A stretch of DNA of 42,906 bases from Micromonospora yasonensis (GCF_026013475.1 NZ_JAPDPH010000040.1:1-42906), one strand, 5' to 3'. Positions 32,194-41,510 are shown, counted from the first letter of the stretch. Made by a program: numbers and translations. Notes: generated from the letters alone by a model not told the origin.

Positions 32194-34413
32194 TCAGCGG
32201 ACGCCGACCAGCTCCGGGGCGGGGGCCGGCGGCTCGGCCGGCGGCGTGGCGGCGCGACCGCGCAGGAAGCGCGGCGCCCACCAGTTCGCGTCGCCGAGCA
32301 GGGTCATCAGCGACGGCAGCACCACCGCCCGGATGATCGTGGCGTCCAGCAGGATCGCCGCGGCCAGGCCGATGCCGAGCTGCTTCATGTCGATGGTGCT
32401 CAGCGTCGCGAAGATCGAGAAGACGCCCACCATGACGATCGCCGCGCTGCTCACCACGCCCGCCGACGAGGTGATTCCGTACGCTACGGCCTCCCGGTTG
32501 GACAGTCCGGAGCGGATCCCCTCCCGGATCCGGCTGACCACGAAGACGTGGTAGTCCATGGAGAGCCCGAAGAGCACCACGAAGAGGAACAGCGGCAGCC
32601 AGGTGACGATCGCGTCGATCGAGGTGAAGCCGAGCGGTCCCGCCGCCCAGTCGCCCTGGAAGACCAGGACCAGCAGGCCGTACGCGGCCCCCGCGGAGAG
32701 CAGGTTGAGCACGATCGAGGTGAGCGCGACCACCACCGAGCGGAAGGTCCACGCCATCACCAGGAAGGTCAGCGCCAGCACGAAGGCCACCACGAGCGGC
32801 AGCTTGTCCCGGATGTGCTGGGCGTAGTCCTCGCTGGCGGCGACGCCGCCGCCGACCGCGTACTCGACGCCGGGGATGCCGCGCAGCGCGGCCGGGACCA
32901 GATCCTGACGCAGTTCGTGCAGCGAGCGGGCCGCCTCGTCGGTCCGGCTGGCGTACGGGGTGGCCACCTCCAGCACCGACACCCGGCGGTCGGCCGACAC
33001 CTGGATCTTCGGGCCGTCCCCCTCGGCCGGCGCGAAGAGCGGGTCGGCGGCGGCCTTCCCGGCCAGGTCGGTCAGCGCGACGTGGACCCGGTCGGCCTGC
33101 TCGATCGGCGCCCGCACCGCCACGGTGTGGCTGGTGCCGTTGCTCGGGAAGGCGGCGGTGAGCCGGTCGTACGCCTGCATGACCGGCGTGGTGCGGGGCA
33201 CGTCCTCCATGCCGGGGAACTTCAGCTTCATGCCCAGCGCCGGGGCGGCCAGGGCGAGCAGCAGCCCGACCGAGACGACCAGGGTGGCCAGCGGCGCCCG
33301 CAGCGCGGGCTTCAGCACGGCCGGCCAGAACCGGGGCTGGGCCGGCTGGCCGTGCCGCCCGGTACGCGGCGCGGTGAGCCGCCACAGCACCGGCACCCGG
33401 GGCCGGTCGACCCAGCGGCCGAGCTTGGCGAGCAGCGCCGGGAGCACGGTCAGCGAGCCGAGCACCGCGACCGCGACCACCAGGATCGAGCCGACGGCGA
33501 ACGACGAGAAGAGGGCGTCGTTGGCGAGCAGCAGCCCGGCCATCGAGATGATCACGGCGGTGCCGGAGACCACCACGGCGTGCCCGGACGTCTCCGCCGC
33601 GATCTCCACCGCGTCCAGGCCGGCGCGGCCCTTGGCCCGCTCCTCGCGTTCCCGCCGCACGTAGAACAGCGAGTAGTCGACGCCGACCGCCATGCCGATC
33701 AGCAGGATCACGCTGGCCGTGCTGTCGGTCGCCGGCACCAGGTGCGAGGCGAGCGTGGAGAGCCCCATCGCCGCCGCCACCGAGGAGAGCGCGAGCAGCA
33801 CCGGCACGCCGGCCGCGATCAGCGCGCCGAACGCGATGATCAGGATGGCCAGGGTCACCGGCAGGCTGAGCAGTTCGGCCCGCTTGAAGTCCTTGCCCAG
33901 GGTGTCGTTCAGCGCCTTGCTGATCGACGGGCCGCCGACCTCCTCGACCCGCAGCGCCGGGTGCGCCTCCTGCACCTTCGCGGTGGTGTCCCGCAGCGGC
34001 TGCACCCGGTCCTTGGCGGTATCCGGGTCACCGGACATGGTGATCGGCAGCAGCAGCGCGTTGCCGTCCCGGGACGGCAGCGGCGTACCGACCGAAGCGA
34101 CCCCGTCGACCTGCCGCAGCCGCGCCGCGGCGTCGTCGGCGGCGGCCTTCGCCGCGGCCGGGTCAAGCGCCCCGCTGCGGGGCGTGATCAGCACGTTCTC
34201 CCGCGCCGGCTCATGGAAGCCGCCACTGTCGACGATCTGCTGGGCCCGTCCGAACTCGCCGATCGCCTGGTCCTCGTCGGTCGCCTCGTTCAGGCCCGCG
34301 GCGTTGCCGCCGACGAAGCACACCGCCACGAACACGACCCACAGCGCGATGGCCCGCCACGGGTGCTCCGCACTCCACCGTGCCAGTCGCACGGTCACCG
34401 GTCGCCTGCCCAT
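32194..34413 (-). CDS. MMPL-family RND-type membrane transporter
   Basis: 739 residues from ATG at 34413 with GGAGGGGG nine bases upstream. Two six-helix halves each contain the RND/MMPL proton-relay motif: GVDYSLFYVRREREE in the first half and GLSMDYHVFVVSRIREG in the second. Large extracytoplasmic domains follow TM1 and TM7 (e.g. FGRAQQIVDSGGFHEPAR). Actinobacterial MMPL proteins export lipids, siderophores or drugs; many work with lipid-synthetic genes. The neighbours here give no lipid gene, so the substrate is open. The frame stays open upstream past the start, but that stretch is non-conserved. Confidence 0.92.
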   Translation of the reverse strand: MGRRPVTVRLARWSAEHPWRAIALWVVFVAVCFVGGNAAGLNEATDEDQAIGEFGRAQQIVDSGGFHEPARENVLITPRSGALDPAAAKAAADDAAARLRQVDGVASVGTPLPSRDGNALLLPITMSGDPDTAKDRVQPLRDTTAKVQEAHPALRVEEVGGPSISKALNDTLGKDFKRAELLSLPVTLAILIIAFGALIAAGVPVLLALSSVAAAMGLSTLASHLVPATDSTASVILLIGMAVGVDYSLFYVRREREERAKGRAGLDAVEIAAETSGHAVVVSGTAVIISMAGLLLANDALFSSFAVGSILVVAVAVLGSLTVLPALLAKLGRWVDRPRVPVLWRLTAPRTGRHGQPAQPRFWPAVLKPALRAPLATLVVSVGLLLALAAPALGMKLKFPGMEDVPRTTPVMQAYDRLTAAFPSNGTSHTVAVRAPIEQADRVHVALTDLAGKAAADPLFAPAEGDGPKIQVSADRRVSVLEVATPYASRTDEAARSLHELRQDLVPAALRGIPGVEYAVGGGVAASEDYAQHIRDKLPLVVAFVLALTFLVMAWTFRSVVVALTSIVLNLLSAGAAYGLLVLVFQGDWAAGPLGFTSIDAIVTWLPLFLFVVLFGLSMDYHVFVVSRIREGIRSGLSNREAVAYGITSSAGVVSSAAIVMVGVFSIFATLSTIDMKQLGIGLAAAILLDATIIRAVVLPSLMTLLGDANWWAPRFLRGRAATPPAEPPAPAPELVGVR

Positions 34414-34627
34414 ACCTGGGTTCCCCCTCCACACGTCGACCCCCTGCCGACGGTCTGACGCTAGGCAGCGGGCGACGCCCGGACATCGGGGAACGGCCCC
34501 GGCTCGTCCCCGATCCGCCCGAACCGGGCCGGCCGGGTCGATCCGGCGCAGCCAACCGGACAGAACGGGATTTTCAGGGTACGACGGGGGGACGCGCCCG
34601 GAACCGCCCGGCGAGGCACACCGGCGC

Positions 34628-34649
34628 AACCCCGAGCCGGCTCGGGGTT
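34628..34649 (-). terminator. Perfect palindrome at the end of mutM
   Basis: A 22-base perfect palindrome (AACCCCGAGCC and its complement) overlaps the mutM stop codon by two bases (34648-34649). It can fold as a hairpin to end the DUF177-rpmF-plsX-rnc-mutM transcript. No T tract follows. Confidence 0.6.
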
Positions 34650-35505
34650 ATCCCCGCAGCGCCCCTCGGGGGCGGGGCTGGCAGCGCGGGCAACTGTAGG
34701 ACGACCGGTTCATGAACGCCTCGCGACGGATCGGCGCGCCGCAGCGCGGGCAGGGCTCCCCCTCCCGGCCGTACGCGTTCAGCGACCGGTCGAAGTAGCC
34801 GCTCTCGCCGTTGACGTTGACGTACAGCTCGTCGAAGCTGGTGCCGCCCTGCTTGATCGCCTCGCCGAGCACGTCCCGCACGTGCCCGAGCAGCCGGCCG
34901 GCCGCCGGGCCGGTGAGCGCGTCGGTCGGCCGGGCGCCGTGCAGCTTGGCCCGCCACAGCGCCTCGTCGGCGTAGATGTTGCCGACCCCGGAGATCAGGG
35001 TCTGGTCGAGCAGCGCCCGCTTGACCTCCGTCCGCTTCCGGCGCAGCGCGGCCAGGAAGTCGGCGTCGGAGAACTGCGGGTCCATCGGGTCCCGGGCGAT
35101 GTGGGCGATCTCGGCCGGCAGCTCCGCCCCGCCCTCGGACACCGACAGCCCGCCGAACGTCCGCTGGTCGACGAAGCGCAGCTCCGGACCGTCGTCGGCG
35201 AACCGGAGCCGGACCCGCAGGTGCAGCTCGTCGGCCGCCCCGACCGGCTGGAGCAGCAGCTGGCCGGACATGCCCAGGTGCCCGATCAGGGCGTCCCCGC
35301 TGTCCAGCGGCAGCCACAGGTACTTGCCCCGGCGTCGGACGTCGATGATCGTCCGGCCGGTCAGCACGTCGGCGAAGTGCGCCGCGCCGGGCTCGTGCCG
35401 GCGGATCGCCCGGGGGTGGCGCACCTGCACCGAGCTGATCGTCCGGCCGATGACCCACTGGGCCAGGCCCTGCCGGACCGTCTCGACCTCGGGCAGCTCA
35501 GGCAC
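34648..35505 (-). CDS. mutM: Formamidopyrimidine-DNA glycosylase (Fpg/MutM)
   Basis: 285 residues. [14 protein letters not shown] gives the N-terminal Pro nucleophile and Glu3. Fpg excises 8-oxoguanine and formamidopyrimidines and cuts the abasic site by beta/delta elimination. The zinc finger is intact: [20 protein letters not shown] followed by CPRC. The helix-two-turn-helix region includes [18 protein letters not shown]. It overlaps rnc by 8 bases in the usual rnc-mutM pair. Confidence 0.97.
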   Translation of the reverse strand: MPELPEVETVRQGLAQWVIGRTISSVQVRHPRAIRRHEPGAAHFADVLTGRTIIDVRRRGKYLWLPLDSGDALIGHLGMSGQLLLQPVGAADELHLRVRLRFADDGPELRFVDQRTFGGLSVSEGGAELPAEIAHIARDPMDPQFSDADFLAALRRKRTEVKRALLDQTLISGVGNIYADEALWRAKLHGARPTDALTGPAAGRLLGHVRDVLGEAIKQGGTSFDELYVNVNGESGYFDRSLNAYGREGEPCPRCGAPIRREAFMNRSSYSCPRCQPRPRGALRG

Positions 35506-36319
35506 GGCCGGCGCCCGCTTCGGCGGCGTCCGCGGCCGGCCCGGTGCCCTCGACGTCGGCCGGTGCCTCGGCGCCCTCGGCCGCGGCCTGCGCGGCGGCC
35601 TCGGCCTCGGCCTGCTCGGTCAGCGTCCGCCAGGCCGACTCGGCGGCCCGCTGCTCGGCCTCCTTCTTGCTGCGCCCCTCGGCGCCGCCGTACCGGTTGC
35701 CGGCCACCACCACCCAGGCGGTGAAGGTCTTCAGGTGGTCCGGGCCGGTGCCCTCGATCCGGTACTCCGGCACGCCCAACCCGAGCGCGGCGGTCAGCTC
35801 CTGGAGGCTGGTCTTCCAGTCCAGGGCGGCACCCCGGCCGGCCGACTCGGCCATCAGCGGGTCGAAGAGCCGGTGGATCACGATGGCGGCGGTGTCCAGG
35901 CCGTACTGGAGGTAGATCGCGCCGAGCAGCGCCTCCAGGGTGTCGGCCAGGATGCTGGCCTTGTCCCGGCCGCCGGTGGCCTCCTCGCCCTTGCCCAGCA
36001 GCAGGTACGCGCCCAGCCCCGCCGGGCCGAGGCCGCGCGCCACGTCGGCCAGCGCGCGCATGTTCACCACGCTGGCCCGCAGCTTGGCGAGCTGCCCCTC
36101 GGGCAGGTCCGGGTGGTTGTGGAAGAGCGCGGTGGTGATCACCACGCCGAGGACCGAGTCACCCAGGAACTCCAGCCGCTCGTTGGTGGGCAGGCCGCCG
36201 TTCTCGTACGCGTAGGACCGGTGGGTCAGCGCGCGCTCCAGCAGCTCCGGGTCGAGCGACACCCCGAAGGCCGCCTCCAGGTGGCCTACGGGAGCACGCC
36301 GCCGCTTGTCGTTGGTCAT
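35498..36319 (-). CDS. rnc: Ribonuclease III
   Basis: 273 residues. The signature [15 protein letters not shown] (46-60) carries the catalytic acidic residues, followed by a second acidic pair in [15 protein letters not shown] dsRNA-binding domain is at about 160-240 ([20 protein letters not shown] then [18 protein letters not shown]). A ~35-residue Ala/Glu-rich tail follows, typical of actinobacteria. RNase III processes rRNA precursors and structured mRNAs. It overlaps plsX by 4 bases and mutM by 8. Confidence 0.97.
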   Translation of the reverse strand: MTNDKRRRAPVGHLEAAFGVSLDPELLERALTHRSYAYENGGLPTNERLEFLGDSVLGVVITTALFHNHPDLPEGQLAKLRASVVNMRALADVARGLGPAGLGAYLLLGKGEEATGGRDKASILADTLEALLGAIYLQYGLDTAAIVIHRLFDPLMAESAGRGAALDWKTSLQELTAALGLGVPEYRIEGTGPDHLKTFTAWVVVAGNRYGGAEGRSKKEAEQRAAESAWRTLTEQAEAEAAAQAAAEGAEAPADVEGTGPAADAAEAGAGRA

Positions 36320-37389
36320 GGTGCTACCTCGGTGTCGTTACGGTCAGGTGCGGGATCGTGCGCGTCGAGCAGGGTCGAGACGGTGTCGGTGGCACCGCGC
36401 CGCCACAGGTGGGCGGCGAGGGCGATGCCGGAGGCGACGTCGTCGGGCTGGGCCGCCCCGTGGCAGACGACCACCGTCCCGGCCACCCCGAGCAGGGCCG
36501 CCGCGCGGGGGGCGCCGCCGCTCGCCGGGGGCCCGCCGGCCATCGCGTACGCGCCCTCGATCGCCTTGAGCAGCACGTTACCGGTGAACCCGTCGGTGAC
36601 CACCACGTCGACGCGGGTGCCGAGGGAGACGTCGTACCCCTCGACCATGCCGACGTAGCGGGCGTTGCAGGGCAGCGGCACGGCGGCGAGCGCGGGATCG
36701 GCGGAGCGGCGCAGCCGGTCGCCCTTGCCCGTCTCGGTGCCGACGGAGAGCAGCCCGACCCGGGGCGCGACGACGGCGTGGGCCACGGCGGCGTAGGCGG
36801 CGCCGAGCACGGCGTGCCGGGCGAGCGTGGCCGGGCCGGGTTCCAGGGTGCCGCCGACATCCAGCAGCACGACCGGGCCGGCGACGGCGGGCAAAGTCGC
36901 CACCAGGGCCGGGCGGCGTACCCCGGTCCAGCGGCCGAGGCCGAGCGCGGCGGCGGTGACGGTCGCGCCGGTCGAACCGGCGGAGACCAGCGCGTCGGCG
37001 AGCCCGTCGCGGACGGCGGTGACCGCCGCGCGGACGGTGCTCTCCGCGCGTGCGGCGGTGGGATGGTCGGCCATGCCGACGACGGTCCGCACCGGGCGGA
37101 CCGTGACCCGGGCACGCTGCTCCGGGGCGAGCGCACCGATCAGCCCGTCGGCGACCTCGGTCGGTCCGACGAGCAGCAGGTGCAGGTCAGGGTCGGCGCG
37201 CACCGCTCGCAGAGCGCCGTCAACCACGACGGCGGGAGCATTGTCCCCGCCGAGGAGGTCGACGGCGATCCGCGCGGTGCCCGGCTCCACCGGTACACCG
37301 GCCGAAGGCCGGCCGGCGGCGGAGGGAGCCGGGACACCGGGCGAGAGCCATGGTGCGCGTGCCACCCGACCGGTGGTCGGGGGCGTCAC
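36316..37389 (-). CDS. plsX: Phosphate acyltransferase PlsX
   Basis: 357 residues from GTG at 37389. The first ~38 residues are Pro/Ala-rich and may not be conserved; a later start at a Val near residue 33 is possible. The core opens [20 protein letters not shown], where DLLGGDNAP replaces the usual DAMGGDxAP. Other motifs are [18 protein letters not shown] and [17 protein letters not shown]. PlsX makes acyl-phosphate from acyl-ACP for phosphatidic acid synthesis. It sits between rpmF and rnc, the standard order. Confidence 0.93.
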   Translation of the reverse strand: MTPPTTGRVARAPWLSPGVPAPSAAGRPSAGVPVEPGTARIAVDLLGGDNAPAVVVDGALRAVRADPDLHLLLVGPTEVADGLIGALAPEQRARVTVRPVRTVVGMADHPTAARAESTVRAAVTAVRDGLADALVSAGSTGATVTAAALGLGRWTGVRRPALVATLPAVAGPVVLLDVGGTLEPGPATLARHAVLGAAYAAVAHAVVAPRVGLLSVGTETGKGDRLRRSADPALAAVPLPCNARYVGMVEGYDVSLGTRVDVVVTDGFTGNVLLKAIEGAYAMAGGPPASGGAPRAAALLGVAGTVVVCHGAAQPDDVASGIALAAHLWRRGATDTVSTLLDAHDPAPDRNDTEVAP

Positions 37390-37401
37390 TCGGCGTCCAG
37401 G

Positions 37402-37575
37402 TCAGACCTCGAGGACCTGACGGCCGTTGTAGGTGCCGCAGACCGAGCAGGCGGCGTGCGGCAGCTTCGCCGACTTGCACTGCGGGCAGGCCACGGTCGC
37501 CACCACGGCCGCCTTCCAGTTCGCCCGGCGGGCGCGGGTGTTGCTGCGCGACATCTTGCGCTTGGGGACGGCCAC
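37402..37575 (-). CDS. rpmF: 50S ribosomal protein L32
   Basis: 57 residues from GTG at 37575, preceded at 8 bases by GGAG. The sequence VAVPKRKMSRSNTRARRANW is the canonical L32 start. The cysteine pairs CPQC and CSVC form a zinc ribbon, so this is the zinc-binding (C+) paralogue. It is 6 bases after the DUF177 gene. A stand-alone zinc-free L32 for zinc limitation is not in this window. Confidence 0.96.
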   Translation of the reverse strand: MAVPKRKMSRSNTRARRANWKAAVVATVACPQCKSAKLPHAACSVCGTYNGRQVLEV

Positions 37576-37580
37576 GGTTC

Positions 37581-38144
37581 TTACTCCTCTGTACGGGTCA
37601 GTTGCGACAGGCCCGCCCAACGCGGGTCGATCTGCTGATGGCTGTGGTCGGCCGGCAGATCGTCCCAGTGCACCCCGCAGTCGGGGCACAAGCCTGGGCA
37701 GTCCTCCCGGCAGAGCGGGTTGGTCGGCAGTGCGAGCACCACCGCGTCCCGCAGCGCCGGCTCCAGGTCGATCAGATCGCCCTGCATCCGGCCCACCTCG
37801 TCCTCGTCGGTCGTGTCGTCCGTGGTGCTGTTCTCGTACGCGTACAGCTCCTGGATCCGCACGGCCACCGAGTCGTCGATCTCGCGCAGGCAGCGGCCGC
37901 ACTCGCCCTTGACGGGACCGCTGACGGTCCCGGAGACGAGCACGCCCTCGGACACCGACTCCAACCTCAGGTCGAGGTCGAGGTCCGCGCCCTCCGGCAC
38001 GCCGATCAACTCCACGCCGAGGTCCGCCGGTGCCGGCACGACCCGCTTGACCGTACGCAACGCACCAGGCCGACGCGGCAGGTCCCTCGTGTCGAGGACC
38101 AGCGGCGACCTGGGGTCGAGTGGGCTTGGCGAGTGCTTGGGCAT
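37581..38144 (-). CDS. DUF177 (YceD-like) protein
   Basis: 187 residues. The DUF177 core has VSGPVKGECGRCLREIDDSV and, near the C-terminus, CREDCPGLCPDCGVHWDD, a cysteine-rich segment that may bind metal. YceD proteins are linked to 23S rRNA maturation and ribosome levels and sit next to rpmF in most bacteria, as here. The central acidic stretch (ENSTTDDTTDEDEV) is unusual but fits the family's variable loop. Confidence 0.9.
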   Translation of the reverse strand: MPKHSPSPLDPRSPLVLDTRDLPRRPGALRTVKRVVPAPADLGVELIGVPEGADLDLDLRLESVSEGVLVSGTVSGPVKGECGRCLREIDDSVAVRIQELYAYENSTTDDTTDEDEVGRMQGDLIDLEPALRDAVVLALPTNPLCREDCPGLCPDCGVHWDDLPADHSHQQIDPRWAGLSQLTRTEE

Positions 38145-38269
38145 AGTTAGACTCCGGCCGGTGAGAGGCCGACAAAAAAGGTTACCTGGATGACCGGCGG
38201 ACCGTCGAACCGGGGGCGTCGCCCCTGGCCCGGCGGCTGCCGGCTGTCGGCCGCCGGCCCGCGTGCCGC

Positions 38270-38767
38270 TCAGAAGGGTAGCGGGCGGTCCGCCTCGTCC
38301 CCAGCGAACGTGCCGATCTCGCGCAGCGCGTGCATCTTGTCCCGGCCGCGCTCTATCGAGGCCAGCGCCCGGGTCAGGAACTGCTCGAAGTTGGCCAGCG
38401 CGGTGTCGACGTAGTCGTCCACCTCGTCGCGCAGGCGCTGCGCCTCGGCGCGGGCCTCGGCGATGATCCGGGCGCCCTCGTGCTCGGCGGAGACGGTGAT
38501 CTCGTTTACCGAGACCAGGCGGGCGTGTTCCGCCTCACCCTCGCTGATGATCCGGTCGGCCTCACGCTTGCCGGCCTCCATGATCTTGTCCCGCTCCTCC
38601 AGCAGCGCGGCGGCCCGGCGCAGGTCGGCCGGGAGGTCCGCGCGCAGCTCGTCGAGGGCGGCGATCATCTCGCCCCGGTCGACCATGCAGTTGTTGCGCG
38701 ACATCGGCACGGAGCGGGCCTGCTCCACCATGGCGATCAGTTCGTCGATGCGATCGAGCGGGTCCAC
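38270..38767 (-). CDS. SepIVA-like coiled-coil division protein
   Basis: 165 residues, almost entirely helical. The start MDPLDRIDELIAMVEQARSV is followed by a coiled coil (ADLPADLRRAAALLEERDKI, then EADRIISEGEAEHARLVSVN and AHAEAQRLRDEVDDYVDTAL). This matches the DivIVA/SepIVA group; in mycobacteria the rnc-DUF177 neighbour Rv2927c is SepIVA, a septation factor. The neighbours here (DUF177, rpmF, rnc, mutM) make orthology likely. It would recruit or regulate septal wall factors. Confidence 0.85.
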   Translation of the reverse strand: MDPLDRIDELIAMVEQARSVPMSRNNCMVDRGEMIAALDELRADLPADLRRAAALLEERDKIMEAGKREADRIISEGEAEHARLVSVNEITVSAEHEGARIIAEARAEAQRLRDEVDDYVDTALANFEQFLTRALASIERGRDKMHALREIGTFAGDEADRPLPF

Positions 38768-39014
38768 CGGTACCTCACTCCTGTCCTCGTCGGCCGACCT
38801 TCATGATGCGGCCTGCGCCCGGCTTCGGCGCTGCACACATCATGTCGCGCCCCCTCCACCGCGCACCGATCCACCCCTCCCGGCGCGTCGCCCGCCCCCC
38901 GCCCACCCCAGCCCGCCGATCTTGCACTTGTGGTGGCGGCATTCCACCCGCCCCGGGACAAATCCCCAACCGCAAGTGCAAGATCGCCCCGGGGACGGGC
39001 GGGGTGGGGAAGGG
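38768..39014. other. Intergenic region coaD-sepIVA
   Basis: 247 bases. It holds the inverted repeat 38917-38986 and C-rich flanks that could add an outer stem (CCCACCCCAGCCC and GGGCGGGGTGGGG). It is downstream of coaD and upstream of the SepIVA-like gene on the minus strand, so it may end the rsmD-coaD transcript and hold the next promoter. Confidence 0.6.
38917..38986. repeat. Inverted repeat with AAGTGCAAG arms
   Basis: Perfect 14-base arms CGATCTTGCACTTG (38917-38930) and CAAGTGCAAGATCG (38973-38986) around a 42-base loop that can form a smaller inner stem. The arm shares AAGTGCAAG with repeat copy 1 at proS. It can act as a terminator for coaD, and I recall GATCTTGCACTT as a frequent Micromonospora word. 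Confidence 0.8.
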
Positions 39015-39503
39015 TCAGGGGCGGGTGTCGGGGTGGAGGCGGGCCGCCAACTGCTCGCGGACCACGTCGGGGACGTGCGCGGAGATGTCCCCGCCCCACT
39101 TGGCCACGTCCTTGACCAGGCTGGAGGAGAGGAAGGAGTAGAGCGGGTTGGTCGGCATGAAGAGCGTCTCGACGCCGGCCAGCCCGATGTTCATCTGGGC
39201 CATCTGCAGCTCGTAGTCGAAGTCGCTGACCGCCCGCAGGCCCTTGATCAGCACGCTCGCCTGCTGGGCCCGGCAGAAGTCCACCAGCAACCCGCGGAAC
39301 GACTCGACCCGGACGTTGTCGTACGAGGCGGTCACCTCGCGGAGCATCTTGATCCGCTCCTCGACGGTGAACAGCCCCTGCTTCGACTGGTTGACCAGCA
39401 CGCCGACGATCACCTCGTCGAACAGGCGGCTGGCCCGGCCGATGATGTCGAGGTGTCCGTTGGTGACCGGGTCGAAGGAGCCCGGACAGACCGCACGTCT
39501 CAT
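39015..39503 (-). CDS. coaD: Phosphopantetheine adenylyltransferase
   Basis: 162 residues from ATG at 39503 ([20 protein letters not shown]). The TNGH motif at 14-17 is the nucleotidyltransferase HxGH variant, and [12 protein letters not shown] is the C-terminal ISSTxVR-like motif that binds ATP. CoaD makes dephospho-CoA from phosphopantetheine and is the usual regulated step of CoA synthesis. The start shares ATGA with the rsmD stop, so translation is coupled. A start further upstream would lie inside rsmD. Confidence 0.96.
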   Translation of the reverse strand: MRRAVCPGSFDPVTNGHLDIIGRASRLFDEVIVGVLVNQSKQGLFTVEERIKMLREVTASYDNVRVESFRGLLVDFCRAQQASVLIKGLRAVSDFDYELQMAQMNIGLAGVETLFMPTNPLYSFLSSSLVKDVAKWGGDISAHVPDVVREQLAARLHPDTRP

Positions 39504-40063
39504 GATCGGCGACCGTACCAAAGGGTGGTCTCTCCGTAGCGGCGACTGCGCTCGGCCGTGATGCCTTCCACCCAGTCGACCTGGCCGGTACGGCTGGACC
39601 GCTCCACGATCACCAGGGCGTCCGGGGCCAGCCACCCACCGTCGACCAGCGCGGCCAGCACCGCGGTGATCTCCTCGTCGGGTACGGCGTACGGCGGGTC
39701 GGCGAAGACCACGTCGTACGGGTCACCGTCGGGGCCGGCCGCGAGCACGGTGGCCACCTTGCCGGTGACCAGGCGGGCGGCCGGGGCGGCCCGCAGCGCG
39801 GCGATGTTCTCCCGGATCACCCGGGCCGCCCGGGCGTCGGACTCGACGAGCAGCACGTGCTCGGCACCCCGGGACAGCGCCTCCAGCCCGATCGCCCCGG
39901 AGCCGGCGTAGAGGTCGGCGAAGCGCGCCCCGTCCAGGTCCAGTTCGGCCTGCACCGCGCTGAACAGCGCCTCCCGGACCCGGTCGGAGGTGGGCCGGGT
40001 GCCGGCGCCGGGCGGCGCGGCGATCCGCCGCCCGCCGAACGTCCCGGCCACGATCCGGGTCAC
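39500..40063 (-). CDS. rsmD: 16S rRNA (guanine966-N2)-methyltransferase
   Basis: 187 residues. The Rossmann fold has [10 protein letters not shown] (54-63) for S-adenosylmethionine and the catalytic DPPY at 122-125 in [13 protein letters not shown]. RsmD methylates G966 near the decoding centre of 16S rRNA. The order rsmD-coaD is common in actinobacteria and many other bacteria. The N-terminus [20 protein letters not shown] matches the family. Confidence 0.95.
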   Translation of the reverse strand: MTRIVAGTFGGRRIAAPPGAGTRPTSDRVREALFSAVQAELDLDGARFADLYAGSGAIGLEALSRGAEHVLLVESDARAARVIRENIAALRAAPAARLVTGKVATVLAAGPDGDPYDVVFADPPYAVPDEEITAVLAALVDGGWLAPDALVIVERSSRTGQVDWVEGITAERSRRYGETTLWYGRRS

Positions 40064-40319
40064 CGTCTGCTCCTGCGCATACCGCTGACGCTACGCGACG
40101 ACCGAGCCGCCCCGACGACACGGCGTGTACCGCGATCCGGATCGATTGATCACTTACAGTTCATCAATGATCTCAGATTCATAACATAGCCCCTCCCGGG
40201 CACCAATCGATGTAACGCCTTTGGCGTCGATCTCGCTATGGTCTGCCCGGTTGTCGTGCGGGCGTGAGGCTCCGGTCCGTCCGCCGCACTCTCCGATTTT
40301 CCCCTCATCAGGAGTAGAC
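40064..40319. promoter_or_regulatory. AT-rich divergent promoter region upstream of the LPXTG gene
   Basis: 256 bases between rsmD (minus) and the surface protein (plus). The middle (40140-40190) is strikingly AT-rich for this genome. Two inverted repeats are present: ATTGAT (40145-40150) with ATCAAT (40163-40168), and ACGCC-TTT-GGCGT (40215-40227). TATGGT at 40238-40243 is a possible -10 for the plus-strand gene, and TTGATC at 40146 a possible upstream -35 in a different promoter; no single clean pair stands out. Confidence 0.5.
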
Positions 40320-41456
40320 GTGAACCGTCTCAACCTCCGGCGCTCCGTGGCGGTCATCGCCGGCGCGCTGATCGGCCTCGCGGGCGTCGCTGTGGTGGCC
40401 GCCCCCGCCAGCGCCCACCACAGCGAAGTCAAGGTCACTGCCGAGTGCGACACCGCCAAGGGCGAGTGGGTCACCACTTGGACGGTGCGGACCTACGCGC
40501 CGCAGGGCGTGAACAGGTACAAGCTCACCAAGGTCGAGGCCGTCAGCAAGACCGGCGCGACCAGCACCCCCTTCACCATCGACGGCATCCAGGTCACCGA
40601 GGGCGCCTCGTACCCGCACGAGGTCTCGCAGTCGCTGGTCGGCACCGCCCGCCTGGCCGGCGATGTCACCGAGGCGTCGCTGACCGTCCGCGCGCAGTGG
40701 GACAACACGTACCAGGAGAACGACGACAAGAGCGCGTCCATCAAGTTCAGCGAGAGCTGCGACAAGGTGGTCACTCCGCCCCCGGCCAAGGCCAACCCCA
40801 CGGCCACGGTGACCTCCGACTGCACGGGCGACGTGGCCGTGAAGCTGGAGAACGGCGCCGAGGCCACCAAGGACGCCTCCTTCACCATCACCGGGACCGA
40901 CGGGTTCACCAAGACCGCCGACGTCGCACCGGGCAAGAGCACCTCGATCCGCGTTCCGGCCAAGAACGCCGCCCACATCAAGGTGACCGAGGCCGGTCTG
41001 GAGCAGCCGCTCTTCGACGACAAGCCCGCCGAGGCCAAGGACTGCGTGGAGCCGGGCGAGCCGTCGGGCAGCTACATGTCCACCTGCGATGAGCTGATCT
41101 TCCAGATCGAGAACCCGAAGGACGGCAAGACCGTCGAGGTAACCTTCACGCCGAACAAGGGCGAGGCGCAGAAGCTGGTCGTCCAGCCGGGCGAGACCAA
41201 GACCGTGAAGTTCAAGGCGTTCGAGGGCCTGACGGTCACCCCGACCGCCGAGGGCCTGGACGACTCCGAGCCGATCGCCTGGGAGAAGCCGGCCGACTGC
41301 ACCCCCGGCACCGGTGGCGGCAAGGAGGACGGCCCGACGCTCCCGCTGACCGGCGCCGCGACCGGCGGCATCGTGGCCGGCGCGATCGCGCTGCTGGCCG
41401 CGGGCGCGGTCCTGTTCGTGGTGGCCCGCCGGCGCAAGCTGCGGTTCACCGTCTGA
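40320..41456 (+). CDS. LPXTG-type cell-wall-anchored surface protein
   Basis: 378 residues from GTG at 40320, AGGAG five bases upstream. A signal peptide (about 1-32, cleavage after ASA) precedes three extracellular modules, each bracketed by a cysteine pair: C43/C147, C168/C242 and C256/C327. Modules 2 and 3 share a layout (Cys, strand, ...PGKS/T or PGET..., GL, KPAxAKDC/KPADC), so they look like a duplicated Ig-like domain. A Gly-rich spacer is followed by LPLTG (341-345), a hydrophobic helix and the RRRKLRFTV tail, the sortase sorting signal. No sortase gene is in the window. The function is unknown; the design suggests a surface adhesin or coat protein. Confidence 0.88.
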   Translation: MNRLNLRRSVAVIAGALIGLAGVAVVAAPASAHHSEVKVTAECDTAKGEWVTTWTVRTYAPQGVNRYKLTKVEAVSKTGATSTPFTIDGIQVTEGASYPHEVSQSLVGTARLAGDVTEASLTVRAQWDNTYQENDDKSASIKFSESCDKVVTPPPAKANPTATVTSDCTGDVAVKLENGAEATKDASFTITGTDGFTKTADVAPGKSTSIRVPAKNAAHIKVTEAGLEQPLFDDKPAEAKDCVEPGEPSGSYMSTCDELIFQIENPKDGKTVEVTFTPNKGEAQKLVVQPGETKTVKFKAFEGLTVTPTAEGLDDSEPIAWEKPADCTPGTGGGKEDGPTLPLTGAATGGIVAGAIALLAAGAVLFVVARRRKLRFTV

Positions 41457-41472
41457 GGGCCATCAGCCTGAC

Positions 41473-41510
41473 CCGAGGGCGCGCTGACCACCCGGTCGGC
41501 GCGCCCTCGG
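41473..41510. terminator. Bidirectional terminator between the LPXTG gene and recG
   Basis: Arms 41473-41489 (CCGAGGGCGCGCTGACC) and 41494-41510 pair over 17 positions with one wobble around a 4-base loop. The hairpin lies 16 bases past the plus-strand stop and about 90 past the recG stop, serving convergent transcription. Confidence 0.9.
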
